64,000 nucleotides of DNA, from NCBI GenBank assembly GCA_963834715.1, contig CAWIDE010000015.1, positions 1 to 64,000 on the forward strand, given 5' to 3'. Position 1 is the first letter of the stretch. Each line of letters begins with the position of its first letter. Shown piece by piece: positions 9,276-16,155 of the stretch. The notes beneath the pieces were generated by a model, which was not told the DNA's origin, did not search any database, and was given only the letters and a program-made list of their open reading frames with translations. The stretch comes from CAVSUZ01 sp963834715 (GTDB lineage: Bacteria > Pseudomonadota > Alphaproteobacteria > Acetobacterales > Acetobacteraceae). The position numbers and the translations under genes were made by a program.

Positions 9276-10697
9276 ATAGACCGCCAGCTAGCGACCAATA
9301 AGGGGAACTTGTACGCGCCGAGAGGCCGGAGGCACCCCTGCCAGGAGCCAAACGCCCGACATAGTGCGTCCACCTGATCGTCCTTTTCGCCGTATGGGAA
9401 CGATCCCAACTCCTCCACAAAATCCGAGTTCCACGTCGCCTTGATCATAAGAATGTTGCCGGCCTCGATCTGAGACGACACTGCCGCCGCCCCGCGTAAG
9501 CTTCGAGCCGGTCTCCCGAGATGAAACCACAATTCGCCCAGCCAGGCGGCGCGTCAGATACGCCGCCTGCACCTTGCCCGCCTGTCCAGGATCTTCCGGA
9601 ATTCCAATACGCACCAAGTCGCCGTCTCGGTCGGCTGTCTCGACCATTGCCTGCTCCACCTCAAAGGGCGTGCCTCGCAGGCGCGCCACATCAGTGATGA
9701 TCCACCGGCCATCAGTCCGCGCCACCAGCTTCAACCCGACTGTCCAATCTGGATTATTGTGCCCGTCTGAGACCGTTGCAGCGAGGTCCCACGCTCGAAC
9801 CGCTTCCCCTACAAGTTCCGTGGAACCCAGATCAACTAGCGCCAAATTCGCGACCTTGAATAAGCCTCCCTGCATCGGCCGTGGTCGCTGCTGAAACAGC
9901 GCTGACCAGGCACGTTCGCCCACGGCCGCTCGCTTGCGGGATAGGGCGTTGCTATCCTCCCACTCAGGCCATAGCACCTCACCAATTTTACGCCCGAGGG
10001 GATCGCCTTCTTCGGCCATGGCCGGTAGGCGTAGCAGATGCCAGTCATCCGATCGGCTGCACAAAAGACGTCCTGCCAGGTCGTCTTCATGCCACCGCGT
10101 CATAATCACCGCAAGCCGACCATTCGGTTTAAGACGGGTAATCAAGTCAGTTCGATACCAATCCCAAATACGGTCGCGATGCCACTTGCTCTCAGCTTCC
10201 GTGTGCGACTTAATTGGGTCGTCAATCAGTAACAGATCCGCTCGCCTCCCCACCAACGGTCCTCGAACACCGGTAGCGAAATAGTCCCCACCGCGGTCGG
10301 TTCGCCAACGTCCAGCGCCCCGGCTATCGGACGCTAAGCGGTATCCAAGATACCCTTCGTGTTCGCCAACTAGGCTTCGAACCTGCCGTCCAAAGTTAAC
10401 GGCGAGATCAGCCGTATGCGAAGCCGCAATGATAGAGCTGCGAGGATACATGAGAAACCACCACGCCGGGAAAAGTACCGAGGCATAAGTTGATTTCGCC
10501 GAACCCGGCGGCATCAATACCATCAGCCGATCAAAGTCTCCTCTGCTCAGAGATTCCAGTTTTGAGAGCAACAGTTTTTGGTGCCGGGCTGGTCGCAGAC
10601 CTACTGGTTCTAGCGCCTCTGTTACCCAATCTAGTAATCCTGTCTGCGGCCGCGCGTTTGGCTGCGGCCCCCGATAGTCTAATGGAGACCTTGCCAT
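9260..10697 (-). pseudogene. Terminase large subunit, frameshifted near the C-terminus
   Basis: The 5' frame starts MARSPLDYRGPQPNARPQTG and has a P-loop-like motor motif (LMPPGSAKST), a Walker B motif (DLLLIDDP) and the beginning of the RNase H-like nuclease (VRAWDLAAT). At the C run 9490-9493 the frame shifts: after KLTR the coded sequence becomes glycine-rich nonsense, whereas the neighbouring frame continues as AAAVSSQIEAGNILMIKATW to a stop at 9260. One extra base explains it. The nuclease end, including EKDDQVDALCRAF, is therefore lost from the main product. Terminase packages DNA into the head. Confidence 0.85.
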
Positions 10698-11141
10698 GGC
10701 GTGAAATAAGAGAGGTCAGATCAGATAATCTGATGAAAGGGAAACACTCTGCGCTGGCCGATTGCGCGCTCGTATAAATAAGCTTTCATGTCGTGGTTGC
10801 TAGGCTGCAAAGAAGATTGCTTTGCAGTTTCTGGTTTGGTAACTTTCAACCACGCTGGTGGTCCGGATGTTCCGAACGCATCGCGCCATCATGCCGAAAT
10901 ACATACGCCAACTTGGGGCGCATGGGCAAGCAAAATCGGATAACATTCCTAACCCGTGATGCCGCCGTTTTGTGGACACGGCAAATCAGTCATCTCAAAT
11001 TCATTCCGGAATGCAACCAGATTTGACGCAAAACTAACGGTAGCTGACGCTTATTGACGGTCTTGCTATCTATTTCCGTACAGACGCCTGCGGCATGGTC
11101 GGCTCCGGTTCAATGAGACCCGGGCAAAGGAGACGACGACC
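10698..11141. other. Intergenic stretch between prophage and flagellar genes
   Basis: No convincing gene was found on either strand. It holds a perfect dyad at 10720-10734 close to the terminase start, and a purine-rich ribosome binding region (AAAGGAGACGACGACC) just before the 11142 start. A small terminase subunit would be expected near here in many phages but is not recognisable. Confidence 0.5.
10720..10734. promoter_or_regulatory. Perfect 7-base dyad, possible operator
   Basis: ATCAGAT-A-ATCTGAT is a perfect inverted repeat with a one-base centre, 23 bases upstream of the terminase start on the minus strand. The size suits a repressor half-site pair. No regulator gene is nearby, so the assignment is speculative. 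Confidence 0.3.
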
Positions 11142-11606
11142 ATGACCCAGATTACCCCGCTGTTTCCGCATTCGCTCAGCTCTGCCAGCGTGATACCTCA
11201 GCGGGCTCCGAGCCTTCTACTGCTCGACGACGATCCGGTCGTGGCACGGCAGCTCGAGCCAATCTGCCAGTTTCTCGACGTCTCCATAGAATACGTCTCG
11301 CCCGACGCCGACCTCAATCAAAAGCTACAAGAATTTAATCCTATGGGAGTCGTCGCCGCACTGGACGCGACCGAACAGGATGGCTTCCATGTGATGAAGC
11401 TTGTCGCTGCGTACGACCCCACGCTACCCATGCTTGTGCTCACAGATGATGATCCGAAACTCGCCGGTGCAGCCGACGCGGTCGAGGAGGTCTGGCATCT
11501 CACCTCAGTCATGCAAAGCTCCTCATTGCCGGACGTGGGCCAGGTCGTCGAGTTTCTCTGCCACGCGGGGCGGCAAGGTAACTGTCTGAGCCTTATGCCT
11601 GCATGA
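11142..11606 (+). CDS. Receiver-domain-like protein next to fliL
   Basis: This 154-residue protein has one CheY-like domain from about residue 25 to 140 and no output domain. The acidic pocket is present (LLLLDDDP), the likely phospho-acceptor lies in AALDATEQDG and the conserved Thr in MLVLTDDD. The usual lysine near the end is not evident (VWHLTSVMQSSS), so signalling may be altered. It overlaps fliL by an ATGA junction and so is probably cotranslated with flagellar genes. A stand-alone motor or assembly regulator is a reasonable guess. Confidence 0.65.
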   Translation: MTQITPLFPHSLSSASVIPQRAPSLLLLDDDPVVARQLEPICQFLDVSIEYVSPDADLNQKLQEFNPMGVVAALDATEQDGFHVMKLVAAYDPTLPMLVLTDDDPKLAGAADAVEEVWHLTSVMQSSSLPDVGQVVEFLCHAGRQGNCLSLMPA

Positions 11607-11741
11607 GCCAAGCCGACAAGCCAGCAGCTGATCAGGTCCCAGGTGTAATCACCGGCAGGAAATCTCTTCGGAACCGGTTCTTGGCCGGACTCATACTCCT
11701 CTGTTCGGTTGCCGCAATCGCACTCTGGGTTGAAGGCTTAG
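11603..11741 (+). pseudogene. fliL: fliL, 5' part (split by IS1380-family insertion)
   Basis: ATG at 11603 overlaps the previous stop (ATGA). The fragment codes for a short cytoplasmic segment and a single membrane helix (FLAGLILLCSVAAIALWVEG), the usual FliL topology. It then enters the IS and stops at 11767. Joining it to 13362-13715 minus one TTAG copy restores one frame of 163 codons, a normal FliL length. FliL surrounds the flagellar stator and supports torque. Confidence 0.85.
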
Positions 11742-13361
11742 CCGCTCCTATTCACCAAGCGCTGTGAAAAATGGCTGAGTTGCACCGCCGCGAATTCGGG
11801 CAGCCTCGGCCGTTGCGCCTGTTTCATCGCGATCGGACCGGATTGTTGGTTGGGGTTGATGGGAAACGGGTTCGACGGGGCGCCTGCCCCGCGGTCTATG
11901 GAGCGGCCGGCACCAAGCTGTGGGCGAGGTCGCGGAACAATGCTGCCTCAGGGCAGGAGGCAGCGAAAGCGACGCGCACACGGGAAGCGGTCTCGATTAC
12001 CCGTGCAGCGACCTTCATCAGCCGCAGCCGAATGGTGGTGAACTCGGCGGTGGTCAGCGCGTGTGCCTTGGGGATGCCGTCGCGCACGTTGAGTAACAGC
12101 CAATAAGCTGCGGTGTGAAGGATGAGCCGCATCTGATTGGCAAGCGGTGCCCGACATGAGGTGCGGTCGGAGGCAAGTTGGCTCTTGTGAAGTTTGATCA
12201 GGTTTTCCGCCTGGCCGCGCTCACAATAAAGCGTATCATACAGCCACTCAGCGCTGCCCGTGGTGATGTTGCTGACCACGAAGCGGATGTCGAGGCCGAG
12301 AGTGGACGCCTCGATGCGGGCCGCGATACGACGCGAACGCGACCAGGATTTGGCCCGATACTGTGTTTCGGTGTAGCGCCGCAGCAGCGGGGAATCGGTT
12401 TCGGCGCGACGGACACGAACGTCGTCAGCTGCCGGCTCGACCAGGCGGTGCAGCACGTCGTTGCCGGACAGGCCGAAGACGTAGCGAATACCCTCCGCTT
12501 CGCACCAGTCCATCACCTCTGGTCGGCCGTAATGGCTGTCACCGCGGATGGTGATGCGCGTGTTCGGCCAATGCCGTCTGATCTCGCGCAGCAGGCGCCG
12601 CAGGTGACGGCGGACTTCCTTCCCCGATGGGGTTTTGCCGGGCCGCAGCAGCACCGCCACCGGCCGCGCCGTGGCAGTGTCATAGATATGGATCGGTAGA
12701 AAGCAGCGCTCGTTGTAATGGGCATTGAACAACGACAGCTGCTGATATCCATGCACCACGTCCACGGTGTCGTCGATATCAAGCGTGACCGCCTCTGGCG
12801 GCACTGCATAGCTGGCGCAGTAGAGGCCAATCATCGCCCGCATCATTCGGATGATCTCGCGCAGGCTGGGGGCGTTCTCCCACCGCGACATGGTCGGCTG
12901 CGAGCACAAATCGCGGCCGCTGGCGGGCAGCTTGCCGCAAGCCAGTTTGAAGGCCGGGTCGCGGCGCAGGTGATCGAGGTCGTCGGCGTCCTCGTAGCCG
13001 CAGGCGATCGCCAGAATGCGCGCACGCAGGATGTCACTCAGCTGATGCACGATCCGGCCTGGATCGCGATGATCGGCAATCTCCGCCGCCAGTCGATTAC
13101 AGATGCCCAGACGTCGTTCCGCCCGCGCCAGCAAGATGACGCCGCCATCTGACGTGATCCGTCCGCCATCGAATGCCGCGGTGACTTTCTTGCCTGCAAC
13201 GGCTGGCAATGCGAACGGCTCGGTCGTATCCTCGTGCATGGCGGGTGTGGCACCGGTGAGATTGCGATTCGGATGGCGTCAGGCACCCAATTCGTAAGTC
13301 ACAATCACCACCTTACGCGACACCCGCCGACGAATCCCTGCTATGCGATGAATAAGACAGG
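11742..13361 (-). mobile_element. IS1380-family insertion sequence inside fliL
   Basis: The element is 1620 bp. The left end begins CCGCTCCTATTCACC and the right end, read inward, CCTGTCTTATTCATC: an imperfect inverted repeat starting with CC. It is flanked by the four-base direct repeat TTAG at 11738-11741 and 13362-13365, the target size usual for this family. One transposase gene occupies the minus strand. Removing the element and one TTAG restores fliL exactly. Confidence 0.9.
11896..13239 (-). CDS. IS1380-family transposase
   Basis: The 447-residue protein has the IS1380 DDE core: VTLDIDDTVDVVHG, ITIRGDSHYGRPEV and YCERGQAENLIKLHK. The N-terminus (VTAAFDGGRITSDGGVILL) is also characteristic of the family. 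Length is normal and the frame is intact, so the element could still be mobile. It is transcribed opposite to the flagellar genes. Confidence 0.92.
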   Translation of the reverse strand: MHEDTTEPFALPAVAGKKVTAAFDGGRITSDGGVILLARAERRLGICNRLAAEIADHRDPGRIVHQLSDILRARILAIACGYEDADDLDHLRRDPAFKLACGKLPASGRDLCSQPTMSRWENAPSLREIIRMMRAMIGLYCASYAVPPEAVTLDIDDTVDVVHGYQQLSLFNAHYNERCFLPIHIYDTATARPVAVLLRPGKTPSGKEVRRHLRRLLREIRRHWPNTRITIRGDSHYGRPEVMDWCEAEGIRYVFGLSGNDVLHRLVEPAADDVRVRRAETDSPLLRRYTETQYRAKSWSRSRRIAARIEASTLGLDIRFVVSNITTGSAEWLYDTLYCERGQAENLIKLHKSQLASDRTSCRAPLANQMRLILHTAAYWLLLNVRDGIPKAHALTTAEFTTIRLRLMKVAARVIETASRVRVAFAASCPEAALFRDLAHSLVPAAP

Positions 13362-13715
13362 TTAGTCCCCCACTTTTTGGGACTGCAGCGACAACAGACA
13401 TCCATGCCACCGCTGCCCGTCACCATAGAGTTGCCGGAGATGGTCGCGAATCTGAACAGTGACGCTCAGCGCCCGCAATACGTCAAGCTTAGAGCTGAGG
13501 TGCAGACGCTGCCCGCTGATGTGGAACAGGTGAGGCGCGCCATGCCGCGGTTAATCGACTTGTTTCAGACTTACCTGCGCGAAATCCGCCCCGCAGAACT
13601 TCAAGGTGCTCTCGGCACTTATCGCCTACGTGAGGAACTGATCGCCAGAGCCGCAATCGCGGTCCAGCCAGCCAAGATAACCGACGTTCTTTTCGAAGAG
13701 ATCCTCGTGCAATGA
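13362..13715 (+). pseudogene. fliL: fliL, 3' part (split by IS1380-family insertion)
   Basis: From the element edge the frame reads LVPHFLGLQRQQTSMPPLPV and then the conserved periplasmic FliL domain: VTIELPEMVANLN, RPQYVKLRAEV and the C-terminal ITDVLFEEILVQ. The 3' end overlaps the fliM start by ATGA. An internal ATG at 13404 could start a product without the membrane anchor, but no strong ribosome binding site was seen. Confidence 0.85.
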
Positions 13716-14755
13716 GCGGCGCAGATGTGTCCAAGGAGGGGTTGGGTAATAGCTGGGGCTCCGACGGGAACACAGGTGCCGTCTCTGGTCGCGTACTGAA
13801 CCAGGCTGAAATAGATAGCCTTCTCGGATTCGAAACGACAGGTTCCGTTAACGAATCGAGGAGTGGCGTTCAGAAGATTATCAGCTCAGGGCTCGTTTCG
13901 TATGAGCGCCTTCCCATGCTGGAGATTGTCTTCGACCGGCTCGTCAGGATAATGTCCACTTCTCTCAGGAATTTTACAAGCGACAATGTCGAGGTCGGAA
14001 TTGATAATATTCTATCTCTTCGTTTCGGAGACTACCTTAATTCCATTCCATTGCCTGCGATGCTTGCCGTCTTCAAGGCCGAAGAATGGGACAACTACGG
14101 CCTCATGATCGTTGACAGCGCGATGATCTACTCCATCGTAGATGTACTCCTGGGAGGACGCCGCGGCACCGCTGCCATGCGTATCGAGGGTCGCCCCTAT
14201 ACCACAATCGAGCGTACGCTAGTCGAACGTCTCATCCATGTCGTCCTCGCCGACCTCTCCGCCAGCTTCGATCCGCTTTGTCCAGTTATCTTCCACTACG
14301 AACGGCTGGAGGTAAACCCACGCTTCGCCACCATCAGCCGGCTCTCTAACGCCGCCGTCCTGGCTCGCCTTCGCATTGATATGGAAGACCGGGGGGGCCG
14401 CATGGAGCTGCTGCTGCCCTATGCCACCCTCGAGCCTGTGCGTGAGTTGTTGCTTCAACAGTTCATGGGTGAGAAGTTCGGCCGCGACTCGATCTGGGAA
14501 ACGCACTTGGCGGAAGAACTCTGGAATACTGAACTCGAGCTGGAAGTGGTGCTCGATCAGCAGGTTATGAAGCTGTCGGACGTAGTGAATCTGGCCCCTG
14601 GCAGCCGTATCATGCTTAACACGACCCCAAACACCAGCGTTCTGTTGCGATGCGGATGTACGCCACTCTTCGAGGCAAGGGTGGGCCGCCGCAAGAACCG
14701 CATCGCCGTCCGGGTAGAAAGCCAGCTTAACCGGATACCGGGAGCCGACCGATGA
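13712..14755 (+). CDS. fliM: Flagellar motor switch protein FliM
   Basis: The 347-residue product forms the C ring and binds phosphorylated CheY. The CheY-binding peptide LNQAEIDSLLGF is at residues 29-40, later than usual because of a Gly/Ser-rich N-terminal extension. The middle domain follows (YERLPMLEIVFDRLVRIMS, then FGDYLNSIPLPAML). The C-terminal domain shows VVLDQQVMKLSDVVNLAPGS, the surface-presentation fold shared with FliN. Start and stop overlap the neighbouring genes, showing tight coupling. The gene is intact. Confidence 0.95.
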   Translation: MSGADVSKEGLGNSWGSDGNTGAVSGRVLNQAEIDSLLGFETTGSVNESRSGVQKIISSGLVSYERLPMLEIVFDRLVRIMSTSLRNFTSDNVEVGIDNILSLRFGDYLNSIPLPAMLAVFKAEEWDNYGLMIVDSAMIYSIVDVLLGGRRGTAAMRIEGRPYTTIERTLVERLIHVVLADLSASFDPLCPVIFHYERLEVNPRFATISRLSNAAVLARLRIDMEDRGGRMELLLPYATLEPVRELLLQQFMGEKFGRDSIWETHLAEELWNTELELEVVLDQQVMKLSDVVNLAPGSRIMLNTTPNTSVLLRCGCTPLFEARVGRRKNRIAVRVESQLNRIPGADR

Positions 14756-15195
14756 AACCGTCGCCGATCGCTGGCCTAGCATCGGCCGACGTATTTCTCC
14801 AGCTATCGCTGATCGTTCTGCTGATTGCTACATTGTTTTATACCATCCGTCTGGAACATGCGATCGGTGTCCTGAAACGCGATAAGATCCGGCTAGAGCA
14901 CATGAGCGCTGATTTCACTGCGAGTACTCAGCAAGCGGAGGCTGGCATTCTCCGGCTACGGGCAGCCGCAGATGGCACTGGTCGACAGATCGCGCAACAA
15001 ATCGATTCCGCACGGACAGTGCAGCGCGACCTTGAGTTCCTGATCGGTCGCGGCGAGCGTATTGCCGACCGTTTTGACGCTCATATCAGAACGCACTCAG
15101 CAGATATCATCTCTCAGAAGCAGGACGTCCCGCAGACGCGGTTGCGCAGCCAAGCGGAGAAAGATCTTCTAAAGGCCTTGAAGCTAACCCCATGA
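14752..15195 (+). CDS. DUF6468-like flagellar-region membrane protein
   Basis: The 147-residue protein starts four bases before the fliM stop. It has one N-terminal membrane helix (FLQLSLIVLLIATLFYTI) followed by a long helical region rich in Arg, Gln and Glu. Proteins of this shape lie between fliM and motE in many alphaproteobacteria and are listed as DUF6468; their role is not established. The sequence overlaps the next gene by ATGA. Confidence 0.7.
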   Translation: MKPSPIAGLASADVFLQLSLIVLLIATLFYTIRLEHAIGVLKRDKIRLEHMSADFTASTQQAEAGILRLRAAADGTGRQIAQQIDSARTVQRDLEFLIGRGERIADRFDAHIRTHSADIISQKQDVPQTRLRSQAEKDLLKALKLTP

Positions 15196-15773
15196 AGATG
15201 CTGCCATTTCGGCTCCTGCCGGCAACGATCGTGGCTCTTGCAGCTTTACTTGGGGCCAAATCCATTGAACTCGTTTGGGCGGCTGTGCCAGTCCGGACGC
15301 CGCAGCCAATCTCTGCCGCATCTCCGGCCACCACCATCCCACCAGAAAACGTTCAGCCTAATCCCGCATCAGACATCGAACGGGGAGTACTACAGGAGCT
15401 TCAACGGCGCAGAACGCAGCTCGATCAGCGCGAGACTGCGGTGGAACAACGCGAAGCCACTCTTGTCGCTGCAGAGGAGAAACTAAATCAGCGCATCCAT
15501 GAACTTCAGCATCTACAGCAGCAGCTGAAAGCAACTCTGGTAGAGCGAAAACAGCGCACGGATGCGGCGTGGATCAGCCTTGTTACACTTTACGAAGCAA
15601 TGAAGCCGCGCGATGCAGCCGCCATATTAAATGATCTGGATATGCCGGTTCTGGTGGAATTGACGGCCAGAATGAACGAGCGGAAGGCCGCAGCAATCAT
15701 GGCGGCAATGCAACCGGATCGTGCAAGAGATCTGACTGCCAAGCTCGCAGAGGTACGTGACAGCGGGCCCTAG
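15192..15773 (+). CDS. motE: MotE-like periplasmic chaperone (MgtE N-domain type)
   Basis: The 193-residue protein begins with a signal or anchor helix (LLPATIVALAALLGAKSIEL). A Pro-rich linker and a long coiled coil (QRRRTQLDQRETAVEQREATLVAAEEKLNQR) follow. The C-terminal domain contains LVTLYEAMKPRDAAAILNDL and MNERKAAAIMAAM, the MgtE N-domain signature found in MotE. In rhizobia MotE stabilises MotC for motor torque. Here it is in an intact frame within the broken flagellar operon. Confidence 0.8.
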   Translation: MKMLPFRLLPATIVALAALLGAKSIELVWAAVPVRTPQPISAASPATTIPPENVQPNPASDIERGVLQELQRRRTQLDQRETAVEQREATLVAAEEKLNQRIHELQHLQQQLKATLVERKQRTDAAWISLVTLYEAMKPRDAAAILNDLDMPVLVELTARMNERKAAAIMAAMQPDRARDLTAKLAEVRDSGP

Positions 15774-15798
15774 GCACGACCACATCAAGGAGCGTTCT

Positions 15799-16148
15799 AT
15801 GACTGTTGACAATTCAATGGACGCTCTCATCATAGATGACTACAAAACCACGCTATTAACTCAGGAACTCGCTCCCAACCTAGCAACTCAACTGCAGGAT
15901 GTCACACTTAGAATCCATAAAGTATGCAGTTTCCAGGACAAGACCCGACAGCGCATCAGCAAGGTCGTGAACGCTCTCAATACCATCGAGCAAAAAGTCC
16001 TGACAACCCTTGCCACATTCGGGCCTCGCTCACGTAACCCACAAACCTCACCAAACCGCACGGAGAAGGTCTCCTGAACGGTCCCCAGCTCCCCGAGTCC
16101 GTGATGCAGCAGAATGAAATCGACAGGCTGCTCGCAAGCTTCGACTAA
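15799..16148 (+). pseudogene. CheZ-like phosphatase, frameshifted before its CheY-binding tail
   Basis: The first frame, from ATG 15799 after AAGGAGCGTTCT, gives 92 residues with CSFQDKTRQRISKVVNALNTIE. This matches the CheZ active-site helix, with the catalytic Asp and Gln at the right four-residue spacing. The frame stops at 16077. A second frame, open from 16038 to 16148, reads GLLNGPQLPESVMQQNEIDR and ends LLASFD, which resembles the C-terminal CheY-P-binding tail of alphaproteobacterial CheZ. A one-base loss between about 16038 and 16070 would explain the break. The first part is also short for a CheZ, so the N-terminal helices may be truncated. Confidence 0.7.
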
Positions 16149-16155
16149 ACCCACA

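Larger units (their letters stand above)
1..10697 (-). mobile_element. Degenerate contractile-tailed prophage (left part, runs off the window)
   Basis: All genes here are on the minus strand in a canonical morphogenesis order: terminase large subunit, portal, scaffold, major capsid, several small head-tail joining genes, tail sheath, tail tube and tail assembly chaperone. Neighbouring genes overlap or nearly touch, as in a late phage operon. No integrase, repressor, lysis or baseplate gene is in view, so the other end must lie to the left of position 1. Terminase is frameshifted, portal carries an in-frame stop and the capsid gene is split by an IS4-family element, while the tail genes in view are open. 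The right boundary near 10.7 kb is an estimate, because no attachment site was recognised. Confidence 0.9.

Noticed and set aside
15799..16148. Programmed frameshift in the cheZ-like gene
   Set aside because: No slippery heptamer with a downstream structure was seen, and other genes in the window show simple one-base breaks.
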